Assembly: GCF_003014715.1 (NCBI RefSeq)
Contig: NZ_PYAV01000009.1
Span: forward strand, 92,439 to 156,438
Direction of reading: 5' to 3'
From: Salsuginibacillus halophilus
GTDB lineage: Bacteria; Bacillota; Bacilli; Bacillales; Marinococcaceae
Length of the DNA stretch: 64,000 nucleotides
The translations under genes were made by a program, and so were the position numbers. The notes under the pieces are model-generated. The model was given only the letters and a program-made list of their open reading frames with translations, was not told the DNA's origin and did no database searches. Within the stretch, counting starts at the first letter, position 1. Each line of letters begins with the position of its first letter. Of this stretch, positions 55,825 through 64,000 are shown one piece after another.

Positions 55825-58800
55825 TTATGTTGAATGTTTTTTTGCGCCTAAAACTGCATTTCCGGCACCGACAACCTGCTCCACAGCCGCCAGCAGTTCA
55901 TTTTCACCACTACACCATTCAGTTTGTGAAAGTTCAATCCCTGTTTGGGTGGATTCATAATAAAGACGTACAGCAACCGGTCCAGGGTGTTGATGCAGCT
56001 TCCGGCGCAAGGCATGCATATGCCTAGGTGTTTCACAATCCGGTGGAATTTTTATATAAAGCTGCTGCTGCAGTTTATTCTGTAAAGAATCTAGCTCTTC
56101 CAAACGGTCCGCAATAAACTGGGTCTGTCCCCGCCTTTCTTCCGCTCGTCCGGTAACAAGAACCGGTGCCTGCTCCGTTAAAGCTTCTCGGTATTTTCGG
56201 TAAGCTTCAGGAAACAGTACACAATCAACTTCGCGTTCCCCGTCTGTAAGCGCAAAAAAGGCCATGGGCTGGCCGCTTTTTGTACGAATGAGACGTACCT
56301 GCTCAATCAAGCCGGCAATCCGTACAGGTGGCGCTTCGCTGCTTTCTATATTTTCAAGGTTTGTCATCGTATATACATTGAGTACCGCTTCGTAAAGTTC
56401 AAGCGGATGACCTGAAACATAAAAACCAAGCGCCTCCCGCTCTCCTGCGAGCATTTCCTGACGGCTTAGCGGGTCCACTTCCACATAGCGGATATGATTT
56501 TCAGCTTCTGAAAATAACGTCCCAATATCCTGGTAAAACTCAGCATAATCCAGCGCCCGTTCCAGCGAAGCTGCAAGCGTAGCCCGGTTCTTTTCAAAAC
56601 CGTCAAAGGCACCTGAATAAATTAACTGCAGCCATCCTTCTTTTGCAAGTGTCTTCGTCCCTGCTTCAATGAACACATCAGGAAATGACGCATAGCCGCC
56701 ACCAGGACGGGACCGGGCGATAGCTGCTGCTGCTTTTTCTCCAACGTGACGTACTAATGTTAAAGGTAGACGTAAACTGTCCTTTTCAATTACAAAGGCA
56801 TTACTGCTTTTCTGAACAGACGGTGGCAGTACGTTTATGCCACGCTCCTTCACTTCACGGAGCGTCTCGCGCACTTTATCTTCGTTTTGCATAACGCTCG
56901 TTAATAAGCACGTATAAAACATTAAAGGGTAGTGAGCTTTCATATAAGCAAGCTGATAACTGATCATCGTATAGGCAACTGCATGGCTCCGGTTAAATCC
57001 GTAATCACCAAACTCTATGATCCATTGATAAACCTTTTCAGCCGAAGCTTGGTCATACCCGCGCGCCTTTGCACCTTCGATAAAAGATGCTTCGTAACTT
57101 TGCAGCGCTTTTTCATCTTTTTTACTTACTGCTCGGCGCAAAAGATCGGCCTGAGCTAGTGAAAATCCTGCCATCACTTTAGAGATCTGCATTACCTGCT
57201 CTTGATAAACCATAACACCGTAAGTCGGTGCCAGGATCGCTTTGGTATCCGGGTGTGGAAAAGAAGGCGTACGGGTGCCTTCTTTTCCTTCAATATAAAC
57301 AGGAATTTGTGACATCGGACCCGGCCGGTATAATGCGTTGACAGCAACAAGGTCTTCAAATTGTTTTGGTACTAAATCTTGTAACACTTGCTGCATACCG
57401 GAGGATTCAAATTGAAAAATGCCAAGGGTTTCTCCACGTGCTAAAAGCTCTAACGTAAATGAATCATCAAAAGGTATCTGTTTTAATGAAAACGAAGGTG
57501 ATACGGTCTGTCTGATCATCTGCACGAGCTGTTCTATCAATGTTAAGTTCCGCAAGCCGAGCACATCAATCTTTAATAGACCCTGCTTCTCTAAGTCCCC
57601 CATTGGGTGCTGGGTTAACAAGCCTTCTCCTTGCGGGTTTGGCTGCACAGGCACTCTCCTGCTTAAGTCACGGCGGGCAATAATCACACCAGCTGCATGG
57701 ACGGAAGCATTCCGCGGAAGCCCTTCGATGCAGGCTGCTGCCTTAAACAACTGCTCTACTTCAGGGGTTTGCTCCCGTAAGGTTTGCAGCTCCGGCTGTT
57801 TTGCAGCTACACTAAGCGTCTGACTACCTGCAGTAACATCTAACAGTTGATGAACAGCAAATGAAGGTGCTTCAATAGCTTTAGCTGCATCACGAACCGC
57901 CGCACGCAGACCAAAAGTACCAAACGTGATAATTTGCGCAGCCCTGGCTTCTCCATAGGTTTGACGTATGTAAGCAAAGATTGCTTCTCGGGCATAATCC
58001 GGAAAGTCGATATCAATATCCGGCATTGTTACCCGTTCAGGATTTAAAAAGCGCTCAAATAATAAATCACGGGCAATCGGATCCACGTTGGTCACATAAA
58101 GCACGTAAGCAACAAGAGATCCGGCCGCTGAACCCCGTCCCGGGCCGACGAAGTATCCTGACTTTTTCGCAAACATTACGATGTCCCAGACGATAAGAAA
58201 GTAGTCTTCATACCCCATACTTTCAATAACGAATAATTCATGCTCAAGCCGCGCTTGAACATCTTCAGTCACCTCCCCATAACGATGCTCAACACCTTGA
58301 TGACACAGGCGCCGCAACATGGCTTTTGAACCCTCAACTTCTGCCTGGGGGAGTTTCGGAAGCTCAGGTGCCTGTTTTTCAACACGCGCAACCTTACAAC
58401 GTGCAGCGATTCGCTCTGTCTCTTTAAATAAACTTTCAGCCTGCAGCATGCTTTCTGTGCCATATGCAAAAAAGCCGTGCTCTTCTTGAAAAAAAGCGCG
58501 TGGTAACTCACTTACCGGGCGATTGCGTCGTACAGCTTCAAGGAGCACACGCGCTTTTCTGCCAGCCTCATCAAGCCAGTGAATGTTTTCGCCAAAGACG
58601 CCGGTCACCCCAGAACGAGACGTGAAGTTTTCGTAATTTAAAGCCGCTTCTTTGCCTGTAATAAGTGGAATTTCTACACGCAAACAATCACTAGCAATGT
58701 ACTCCTGCCACAAGCTGAGACGATCAGCCGCTGCCGCTTCGTTTCCGCGCTTCCATTCCAGCGCAGCCCGGCTCTCTGCATATGGCAATATAACAACAAC

Positions 58801-59163
58801 ATCTTTCATAAGCGGTACCGCATTATGAAAAGTAACACCGGCCGTTTTACCGCTTTGTGCCAAATACGAAAGTTCCATCAACTGCTCATACCCGCTATCT
58901 GATAACGCAAGCAGTACGACGGTTTCATCTACTGAACCACTATCTTCGGTTAAGAGGTCCAGCTTCAACCCAAAAATTGGATGTAGGTCATAAGCTTCAC
59001 ATACTTCTGCAAAAGCAAAGGTCGCATGCATGACATTACGGTCCGTTAAAGCGATCGACCCCATGCCAGCTTTAACCGCAGCGGCGGCAAGACCTTCAAG
59101 TGTCACACTGCTTTCGAGCAGACTGTAACAAGACTGCACGTGTAAATGAGTGAACGTTGTCAC
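55825..59163 (-). CDS. dnaE: DNA polymerase III alpha subunit DnaE (DnaE3 type)
   Basis: 1112 residues, close to B. subtilis DnaE (1115). Order: PHP domain (1 to about 280), polymerase core with PDIDIDFPD and FVGPGRGSAAGSLVAY, (HhH)2 region, and OB fold (about 960-1050, VRIAGLIEQVRLIRTKSGQPMAFF). No proofreading exonuclease, as expected. The PHP signature reads HLHVQS and ALTDRN instead of HVHS and TDHN, so metal binding is probably lost. In Bacillus it extends RNA primers before PolC takes over. GTG start behind a G-rich site. Confidence 0.96.
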   Translation of the reverse strand: MTTFTHLHVQSCYSLLESSVTLEGLAAAAVKAGMGSIALTDRNVMHATFAFAEVCEAYDLHPIFGLKLDLLTEDSGSVDETVVLLALSDSGYEQLMELSYLAQSGKTAGVTFHNAVPLMKDVVVILPYAESRAALEWKRGNEAAAADRLSLWQEYIASDCLRVEIPLITGKEAALNYENFTSRSGVTGVFGENIHWLDEAGRKARVLLEAVRRNRPVSELPRAFFQEEHGFFAYGTESMLQAESLFKETERIAARCKVARVEKQAPELPKLPQAEVEGSKAMLRRLCHQGVEHRYGEVTEDVQARLEHELFVIESMGYEDYFLIVWDIVMFAKKSGYFVGPGRGSAAGSLVAYVLYVTNVDPIARDLLFERFLNPERVTMPDIDIDFPDYAREAIFAYIRQTYGEARAAQIITFGTFGLRAAVRDAAKAIEAPSFAVHQLLDVTAGSQTLSVAAKQPELQTLREQTPEVEQLFKAAACIEGLPRNASVHAAGVIIARRDLSRRVPVQPNPQGEGLLTQHPMGDLEKQGLLKIDVLGLRNLTLIEQLVQMIRQTVSPSFSLKQIPFDDSFTLELLARGETLGIFQFESSGMQQVLQDLVPKQFEDLVAVNALYRPGPMSQIPVYIEGKEGTRTPSFPHPDTKAILAPTYGVMVYQEQVMQISKVMAGFSLAQADLLRRAVSKKDEKALQSYEASFIEGAKARGYDQASAEKVYQWIIEFGDYGFNRSHAVAYTMISYQLAYMKAHYPLMFYTCLLTSVMQNEDKVRETLREVKERGINVLPPSVQKSSNAFVIEKDSLRLPLTLVRHVGEKAAAAIARSRPGGGYASFPDVFIEAGTKTLAKEGWLQLIYSGAFDGFEKNRATLAASLERALDYAEFYQDIGTLFSEAENHIRYVEVDPLSRQEMLAGEREALGFYVSGHPLELYEAVLNVYTMTNLENIESSEAPPVRIAGLIEQVRLIRTKSGQPMAFFALTDGEREVDCVLFPEAYRKYREALTEQAPVLVTGRAEERRGQTQFIADRLEELDSLQNKLQQQLYIKIPPDCETPRHMHALRRKLHQHPGPVAVRLYYESTQTGIELSQTEWCSGENELLAAVEQVVGAGNAVLGAKKHST

Positions 59164-59213
59164 GCAACCCCCCCCTTTTCATTAATTTACGTCCTGCTTC
59201 TTGCTGATCAACA

Positions 59214-59242
59214 GCATATTCGAAATGTTTTGCTTGTACAAT
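59214..59242 (+). promoter_or_regulatory. Candidate sigma-E promoter of ytrHI
   Basis: GCATATT, 14 bp, TGTACAAT. The -35 fits the mother-cell sigma-E pattern (.ATATT) and the -10 shares six of eight bases with CATACAAT. B. subtilis ytrHI is sigma-E dependent. Confidence 0.55.
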
Positions 59243-59310
59243 AACAATACATATCTATTTGATGTTACTCAAGCAGCGTCAATCTGCTCATCTGTTTAAG
59301 GAGGCGGCCT

Positions 59311-59649
59311 ATGTTAAATAAAGAGTTTGCTGCGACACTTGTTATTGATTTTTTTGTTGCTTTCGGTGTGATCATCGGCGGTGCGTTAATTGGTGGCCTC
59401 GGAGCTTTTCTTGCTGGGAAACCTCCGCTTGCGGCGATTCATGATCTTGCTGGCAGCTTGAAAATTTGGGCGCTTGTTGCAGCGATCGGCGGCACATTTG
59501 ACGCCATTACGAGTTTAGAGCGCGGTTTATTTTATGGCACACATGATGATATTTATAAAACCGTACTCATGATTTTCGCTGCACTCACTGGTGCCAACAC
59601 GGGAACAGTACTCATTCAATGGATCACCCAGGAGCACTTATCACCATGA
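59311..59649 (+). CDS. ytrH: Sporulation membrane protein YtrH
   Basis: 112 residues, two or three hydrophobic segments with glycine-rich GGALIGGLGAFLAGKPP and a central LVAAIGGTFDAITSLERG. Known from B. subtilis as a sigma-E-dependent protein needed for efficient sporulation; molecular role unknown. AAGGAGG ribosome site at 59299. It is coupled to ytrI by an ATGA overlap and is divergent from dnaE. Confidence 0.93.
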   Translation: MLNKEFAATLVIDFFVAFGVIIGGALIGGLGAFLAGKPPLAAIHDLAGSLKIWALVAAIGGTFDAITSLERGLFYGTHDDIYKTVLMIFAALTGANTGTVLIQWITQEHLSP

Positions 59650-60149
59650 GAATCCCACCGTATTATAAACGCCCGGGGTGGCAGCGCTTTTTTGCAGGCT
59701 TCATCCTTGGCACCTTAGCTGGCTGGGCTTTTTTTCTTTCACAGTTTGGCGGAACTTACGAGGAGCTATTATTATCATATAATAAGCAAAGCTCAACCAT
59801 TCAAGAGTTGGAGGAACAACTGCAATTGCTGCGCGACCAGGAAGAAAACCAAGACCCGCCCGGCACCCTTGTTGTGCAGTCTGTTGACGTAACATTTGTC
59901 AACGCAGATGAAAGCCGGCTGAATGAACTGACCTTGCATGAGCTTGAACAGGCTGCGCTCGATGAAGTACGACCGACTTTAGATCAAGACATCAGCCATT
60001 TAGCTGAAGTAAAAGACTTTATTATCCGCACGATTGAAAACAAACGCTACAATGCGGGCGATCAAACGTACCGCCTTACCGTTAAAGAGTTGTACGTGTA
60101 TGATACGCTTGAACTCCATCTTGAAATTCAACCTGCTAGCACAGACTAA
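59646..60149 (+). CDS. ytrI: Sporulation membrane protein YtrI
   Basis: 167 residues from ATG 59646, which overlaps the ytrH stop as ATGA and gives exactly the B. subtilis length. One N-terminal transmembrane helix (about 14-34), a coiled-coil stretch (about 45-68, QSSTIQELEEQLQLLRDQEE) and a soluble domain. It acts with YtrH during sporulation. CAGGAG about 10 nt upstream lies inside ytrH. Confidence 0.92.
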   Translation: MRIPPYYKRPGWQRFFAGFILGTLAGWAFFLSQFGGTYEELLLSYNKQSSTIQELEEQLQLLRDQEENQDPPGTLVVQSVDVTFVNADESRLNELTLHELEQAALDEVRPTLDQDISHLAEVKDFIIRTIENKRYNAGDQTYRLTVKELYVYDTLELHLEIQPASTD

Positions 60150-60256
60150 GCTCGACTTGCCCAAAAAGCTTTCACTTTTCATCACTGCCAGCTTAGACTA
60201 AAATACAAAGTAACGCTTTTCGAAATTTTTACGACTTGAATGAAGGAGGTACTGCT

Positions 60257-60460
60257 ATGGATATGACAGGTGAAGAAATGGTAATGAATCGTAAAACGTT
60301 GGCACTTAAGAAGGTTGAAAAAATAAAAAAAGGTCAAGCGGCCTTTGCAGATGCCTCAGAACTTGCAGATATGATCCGGCGTGAATTAAACCGACAGCAA
60401 CTCACTGTTTACGAAGATGTCACTGAACTTGGTTATTGGTTTCTTCCAGAAGGAAACTAA
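60257..60460 (+). CDS. Conserved small protein, 67 residues
   Basis: Starts at ATG 60257 with GAAGGAGG 7 nt upstream (MDMTGEEMVMNRKTLALKKV). Basic middle (KKVEKIKKGQAAF) and a helical C-terminus ending YWFLPEGN; no transmembrane segment. Small ORFs occur at this position in related bacilli (possibly B. subtilis ytzJ), but I cannot assign a function. Its terminator is probably the hairpin at 60661, now separated from it by TDE remnant R8. Confidence 0.7.
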   Translation: MDMTGEEMVMNRKTLALKKVEKIKKGQAAFADASELADMIRRELNRQQLTVYEDVTELGYWFLPEGN

Positions 60461-60481
60461 AACGAAAAAATGTCCATCAAG

Positions 60482-60656
60482 TAAAGTGACGCCACAAGGA
60501 ACAGCGCGATGTGAAAAGCTCGCAGTCAGTAATTGTCTGCCGAGGGGTTGAGGAGGTACCCAAAGTTTAGTGTGATCAAGCGCGCAGAAAGATCAAACCG
60601 GCATCAACCAGAGCAGACCTCTGTCGAAAAGTAAAGTTAGCGACCGTTTGTCTATA
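60482..60656 (+). mobile_element. TDE copy R8, B-half remnant
   Basis: It retains GTGACGCCAC...CTGCCGAGG, GAGGAGGTAC and GCGCAGAAAGATCAAACCG, the variant B module also seen in R5, and ends in TTTGTCTATA (60647-60656). The A half and left end are gone. The B end stops 4 nt before the terminator hairpin at 60661. Confidence 0.7.
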
Positions 60657-60660
60657 CATT

Positions 60661-60696
60661 AAGACAGTACCACTTAAAGCGGTACTGTCTTTTTTA
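60661..60696. terminator. Terminator for the small gene at 60257, next to R8
   Basis: AAGACAGTACC...GGTACTGTCTT, eleven pairs, with six T on the plus strand. On the minus strand the stem is followed by the R8 end, so it may only stop plus-strand transcripts well. Confidence 0.85.
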
Positions 60697-60700
60697 CGTT

Positions 60701-61657
60701 TTATGTTTCCGCACGGAGAGCTTCACATTTCATTTTCAGCTTTTGAAAGATTTCTTCTGTTTCTGCTTTTGAAGCAGCCTTCGCTCCAGAGGCCATTGGA
60801 TGTCCACCCCCGTTATGTTCAGCTGCTAAATCGTTAATTACAGGGCCTTTAGACCGGAGGCGCACCCGATATGTGCCATCTTCGTTTTCGACAAAGAAAG
60901 CCCATGCTTGAATTCCTTCAATATCCGCTACAGCATTTACGACTGCAGATGACTCATTTAAAGTAATCCCCCATGACTGCATCTGCTCCTGCGTAATCAC
61001 ACCGTAACCTGCCCCTTCGGCTGTTAATTGAAAATGAAGAAGTACCTCACCTTTAAATCGGATGATTCGCTCTGGTGACTCATAAAATTTTGTAAACATT
61101 GCGGTTGTGTCGATTGGATACTTTAACAAAAACGCTGCAGCCTGCATTGTTTCCGGGGTAACATTGTCAAAACGGAAACGGCCGGTATCGCCAACGATGC
61201 CGGCATATAAAAGCCGGGCCGCTTCCACTGGCACCTGCCACCCTCGTTCAGCTTGACCGTGCTGTACAAAGTTTGTAAGCATTTCACAAGTTGAACTTTT
61301 CGTCGAATCTACCCAGGAAATGTCACCGTAAGATTCAACTTCGGGATGATGATCGATTTTGATGACCTCCGCCCCGTGCTGATAACGTTGATCATCAATC
61401 CGCTCTGTATTCGCTGTATCGAGTACAAAAACGAGTGCACCTTCATACACTTCATTTGAAACTTCATCCATTTCTGTCAAAAATGATAGCGAAGGTTCAC
61501 TTTCACCTGTCATCCAGATGGCTTTGTCCGGATAGTTTTCTTCAAGAACAGCCTGAAGACCCCCCTGCGCACCTAGTGCGTCCGGATCCGGGCTTTGATG
61601 ACGGTGAATCACAATGGTTTCTGCGGCTTCTATACGTTCAATTATACGAGTTTTCAA
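60701..61657 (-). CDS. nrnA: Oligoribonuclease / pAp phosphatase NrnA
   Basis: 318 residues of the DHH-DHHA1 family. Metal-binding motifs HRHQSPDPDALG, LDTANTERID, IDHHPEVE and the DHHA1 motif HNGGGHPMASGA are intact. It degrades nanoRNA from the 5' side and converts 3'-phosphoadenosine 5'-phosphate to AMP, protecting sulfur and RNA metabolism. Corresponds to B. subtilis ytqI in the same neighbourhood. Initiates at an ATG about 120 bp from the divergent ytpI. Confidence 0.96.
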   Translation of the reverse strand: MKTRIIERIEAAETIVIHRHQSPDPDALGAQGGLQAVLEENYPDKAIWMTGESEPSLSFLTEMDEVSNEVYEGALVFVLDTANTERIDDQRYQHGAEVIKIDHHPEVESYGDISWVDSTKSSTCEMLTNFVQHGQAERGWQVPVEAARLLYAGIVGDTGRFRFDNVTPETMQAAAFLLKYPIDTTAMFTKFYESPERIIRFKGEVLLHFQLTAEGAGYGVITQEQMQSWGITLNESSAVVNAVADIEGIQAWAFFVENEDGTYRVRLRSKGPVINDLAAEHNGGGHPMASGAKAASKAETEEIFQKLKMKCEALRAET

Positions 61658-61794
61658 ATGCTTTTACGCTCCTTTAATTTTCAATGGCTTTTTTGTGAAC
61701 AACGCGCATCTCCCTATCACCTTCAAGCTTTGCTGTCTTGAGTGTTGTTTGAAATCCATGTAGAATATACGAAGAATCAAAGGGAGGAATGAAG

Positions 61795-62109
61795 ATGAAC
61801 GGCATCTTTATTGTCGGTGTTGTAGTTGGACTTGTCATGTATATCTTTTATAAAGTGAAAGCATTCCGCACGAAGCTTCCAGCGCAAAAACGCTGGCTGC
61901 AGACGAAGGCTAACATTGCGCTTGGCGCCTTTATTGCAAGCTTTGGTATTAATTTGTTTTTTGGGATTCGCGGCTGGGTTGATGTGGCTGTAGGAACAAT
62001 TTTTGTCCTTCTCGGCTTGTTTAACATTATTTACGGCACAAGGGCTTATAAACATTATTATCCTTATGTCGTTGATGAAATGCAACAATCTGCCGAAGGA
62101 AAGGCTTAA
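61795..62109 (+). CDS. ytpI: YtpI family membrane protein
   Basis: 104 residues with three hydrophobic segments. The cores KAFRTKLPAQKRWLQTKANIALG and FNIIYGTRAYKHYYPYV are those of YtpI. Function unknown. I use ATG 61795, with GGAGG at 7 nt, over ATG 61789, which would be only 1 nt from the ribosome site. Convergent with ytoI; the two share a terminator. Confidence 0.87.
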   Translation: MNGIFIVGVVVGLVMYIFYKVKAFRTKLPAQKRWLQTKANIALGAFIASFGINLFFGIRGWVDVAVGTIFVLLGLFNIIYGTRAYKHYYPYVVDEMQQSAEGKA

Positions 62110-62150
62110 AAAGCTGAAGGCTCTTTGCGGAGCCTTCAGCTTTTTAACGG
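62108..62150. terminator. Bidirectional terminator between ytpI and ytoI
   Basis: AAAAGCTGAAGGCTC...GAGCCTTCAGCTTTT, a long perfect stem with T-tracts on both strands. It overlaps the last codons of ytoI. Confidence 0.9.
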
Positions 62151-63454
62151 TCAAGTAACTGCGCCATCATTAAGGCCTTCCCTACGATTTCATTCTCATG
62201 ATAAAGCTCGATATCAACTTTCCCGTGTTTCCGTCCAATTTCTAAGACTTTTCCAGTAATCTCGACGGTACTTTCAATCTGCACCGGTTTAATAAAATAG
62301 AGGCTGATATTTTCTACAACAAGATCGCCACGCTTATACTGGCGCAGCATCCGGGTTGCTCCTTCTGTCACGAGCGTCGTTAATACACCGTAAGAAATCA
62401 TACCGAGCTGATTTGTCATCTGTGGTGATACTTCAACTTGATATTGATAACCTGAACCTGCCGGCGCGTCTGTAAACCGACTTGTGGCAAGATCCTCAAT
62501 TGTTTCACCGACGTGAGGCTGCTTTTGCACCATCTGCATCGCCTTTAAAACATCTTGACGGCTCACCACACCAAGCAGCTTACCGTTATCAGCAACCACC
62601 GGTAAAAGTTCGATCCCTTCCCAAACCATCATATGGGCAACTGACGCTACAGATGTTTGATCGTTGACGGTGATCGGATTTTTTGTCATCACCGTTTGAA
62701 TTGAAGCATGGTTTGGCGCCCCAAGTACATCTTTTGCAGCAACCATCCCTTGAATTTTCATATCCGGGTCGATTACCGGATAACGGCTATGCCCTGTACG
62801 CTGGTTCAACTCATGCCACTTTTCGACTTGGTTTTCTGTGGTCATAAAGTAAGTGTCCTGCAGCGGAATTAAAATATCATCTACAAGAATAATCTCTTTT
62901 TTAATTAACTGGTCGTAAATCGCCCGGTTAATCATGCTCGCAACTGTGAATGTATCATAACTTGTCGATATGATTGGCAGCTCGAGCTCATCGGCAAGAG
63001 CTATAACTTCTTCACTCGTATCAAATCCGCCGGTGATTAAAACTGCTGCTCCCGCTTCAAGTCCAAGCTTATGTACTTGATACCGGTTGCCGACAATCAG
63101 TAAACTGCTCGGCTCTACATAACGCATCATTGCTTCAAGTTTCATCGCACCAATCACGAAGCGGTTGAGCGTTTTATGCAGGCCATTTCGTCCGCCAAGA
63201 CAATGTCCGTCTACAATATTGACAACTTCAGCATACGTCAACTTCTCGATATTTTCTTTTTTTTTCGTCTCTATTCGGATCGTGCCGACACGTTCAATCG
63301 TGCTGACAAGCCCTTGGTTTTCTGCATCTTTAATTGCCCGATAAGCCGTACCTTCACTAACATTCATCGCTTTTGCTATGCGGCGCACTGATATTTTTTC
63401 ACCGACAGTTAAGGTTGAAATGTGTTGTAAGATTTGCTCATGTTTTGTCGCCAT
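62144..63454 (-). CDS. ytoI: YtoI: HTH-DRTGG-CBS-hotdog regulator-like protein
   Basis: 436 residues from ATG 63454 (MATKHEQILQHI), matching B. subtilis YtoI; an upstream reading to 63547 lacks family similarity. Winged helix (about 10-65, ISVRRIAKAMNVSEGTAYRAIK), DRTGG domain (about 75-180), paired CBS domains (about 190-310) with MVAAKDVLG and LLGVVSRQDVLKAM, and a hotdog thioesterase-like domain (about 330-436). The CBS pair probably binds an adenine nucleotide. Biological role unknown. Confidence 0.9.
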   Translation of the reverse strand: MATKHEQILQHISTLTVGEKISVRRIAKAMNVSEGTAYRAIKDAENQGLVSTIERVGTIRIETKKKENIEKLTYAEVVNIVDGHCLGGRNGLHKTLNRFVIGAMKLEAMMRYVEPSSLLIVGNRYQVHKLGLEAGAAVLITGGFDTSEEVIALADELELPIISTSYDTFTVASMINRAIYDQLIKKEIILVDDILIPLQDTYFMTTENQVEKWHELNQRTGHSRYPVIDPDMKIQGMVAAKDVLGAPNHASIQTVMTKNPITVNDQTSVASVAHMMVWEGIELLPVVADNGKLLGVVSRQDVLKAMQMVQKQPHVGETIEDLATSRFTDAPAGSGYQYQVEVSPQMTNQLGMISYGVLTTLVTEGATRMLRQYKRGDLVVENISLYFIKPVQIESTVEITGKVLEIGRKHGKVDIELYHENEIVGKALMMAQLLDR

Positions 63455-63543
63455 GCTCACCCCGCCTTTCGAGGAGCAGGATCTGTTATACCTACTATTC
63501 CCCATCTGTATTAATTTAAGTATAACGGGGGAGAGGCTTTTAT

Positions 63544-63792
63544 TCAATCTCTCAATGACTGGCGACGCTTCTGCTCTACAGATTGTTTACGTTGTACAGC
63601 TACAGTTGAACGCCGGTGCCGAACAGCGCGCAAAGCAATCACATTTCCTGCAATAACAACGAACGCAAACAAAAGCCACACCCAAGCAAACCAAGATGCT
63701 GTACCGGTACTTTCTAGCGGGAGTACCGTTAAAGCGAGCATAAGTAAAGCGACCGCTAAAACAACTGAAGCTTGGTAACGCCAACGCTTCAA
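63544..63792 (-). CDS. Small two-helix membrane protein, 82 residues
   Basis: Initiates at TTG 63792 with AAGGAGG 9 nt upstream. Two predicted transmembrane helices (about 9-28 and 37-57) with a short Ser/Thr-rich turn, and a strongly basic Arg/Lys/Gln tail likely in the cytosol. Not recognised as any named family. The reading extending to 63960 runs through a terminator and TDE sequence and is not credible. It ends about 90 bp before ytoI starts, so the two may share a transcript. Confidence 0.68.
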   Translation of the reverse strand: MKRWRYQASVVLAVALLMLALTVLPLESTGTASWFAWVWLLFAFVVIAGNVIALRAVRHRRSTVAVQRKQSVEQKRRQSLRD

Positions 63793-63852
63793 AACAACCA
63801 GCCTCCTTGTCCAATCCTTTTGATATTTATATGCACCAGGACAATGATGATG

Positions 63853-63880
63853 CACAAAAAAACGCCGGCAGTAACCGGCG
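63853..63880 (-). terminator. Terminator of an off-window gene, abutting R9
   Basis: Minus-strand CGCCGG...CCGGCG followed by seven T. The gene it terminates lies beyond 64000, with R9 between them. Confidence 0.85.
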
Positions 63881-64000
63881 CCAGCGTGTAGACAAACTTT
63901 TAAGAAAAATGAAGGCTGACGTCGCTTTTCGGCGGACGCTTGCCTCGGGTACGGCCTCAACTTCCTCGGCAGACAACCGCTGCCTGCGGGATTTTCGGCT
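63881..64000 (-). mobile_element. TDE copy R9, truncated by window edge
   Basis: B end CAGCGTGTAGACAAAC (63882-63897), then AAGGCTGACGTCGCTTTTCGG and the GC-rich B module of the R1 type (CCTCGGCAGACAACCGCTGCCTG), running off the window. Same polarity as R3 and R6. Confidence 0.8.

Noticed and set aside
63544..63960. 138-residue version of the last protein
   Set aside because: Its first 56 residues are translated from R9 and a terminator hairpin; the TTG at 63792 has a proper ribosome site.

Overview
The window is chromosomal backbone of a low-GC Firmicute of the family Bacillaceae. Gene order follows the Bacillus subtilis fadB-fadR-lcfA / mutSB-polX-yshB-zapA / pheTS / ysgA-sspI / ysdABC / infC-rpmI-rplT / thrS / ytxC-dnaI-dnaB-nrdR / gapB / coaE-ytaF-mutM-polA / phoRP-mdh-icd-citZ / fxsA / pyk-pfkA-accAD / ytsJ-dnaE-ytrHI / nrnA-ytpI-ytoI block almost gene for gene. 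sspI, ytxC, ytaF, ytrH and ytrI indicate an endospore former. Acid-rich proteins such as HflC are compatible with a halophilic or alkaliphilic relative, but that is inference.

Layout. 1-5.3 kb: fatty-acid degradation (fadB, fadR, two tandem acyl-CoA ligases). 5.5-10.6 kb: DNA maintenance and division (mutSB, polX, yshB, zapA). 10.8-15.2 kb: pheST with a Phe T-box. 15.6-19.2 kb: ysgA, sspI, ysdC, ysdB and insertion-sequence debris. 19.2-23.7 kb: an arsenic-resistance island, arsAD divergent from arsBCR. 24.3-26.8 kb: ribosomal genes under an L20-type leader. 26.8-29.1 kb: thrS with its T-box. 29.1-33 kb: ytxC, helicase loading (dnaI, dnaB) and nrdR. 33-39.5 kb: gapB under a CcpN-type operator, coaE, ytaF, mutM, polA. 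39.6-41.5 kb: an hflKC pair inserted between polA and phoR. 41.6-47.7 kb: phoPR and TCA genes. 48.8-55.7 kb: lower glycolysis, acetyl-CoA carboxylase, a GntR/FCD regulator and malic enzyme. 55.8-64 kb: dnaE, sporulation ytrHI, nrnA, ytpI, ytoI and a small membrane protein.

The most unusual feature is a family of dispersed non-coding elements, called TDE here (terminator-duplicating element), with at least nine copies or remnants (R1-R9) in 64 kb. Full copies are about 0.4-0.53 kb and start and end with related 16-bp inverted ends (CAGACTGTCGACAAAG and CAGCGTGTAGACAAAC). They carry two large internal foldbacks and no credible ORF. At four loci (R1 lcfA2, R2 pheT, R3 ysgA, R7 pyk) the element lies between two copies of the host gene's own terminator stem-loop. 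The stem-loop sequence differs at each locus, so it behaves like a 20-30 bp target-site duplication whose unit is the hairpin. Wherever it can be judged, the T-run stays with the gene-distal hairpin, so the element becomes part of the 3' UTR and a terminator is kept. R6, R8 and R9 abut one such hairpin, and R5 abuts a hairpin that lost its T-run. No transposase for this family is in the window.

Regulatory sites read directly: FadR boxes at lcfA1 and fadR, a cre at lcfA2, two T-boxes, an L20 leader, a CcpN box at gapB, an ars promoter-operator, a PdhR/LldR-like palindrome at the malic enzyme promoter, a sigma-G site at sspI and a sigma-E site at ytrH. No tRNA, rRNA or CRISPR array was seen.
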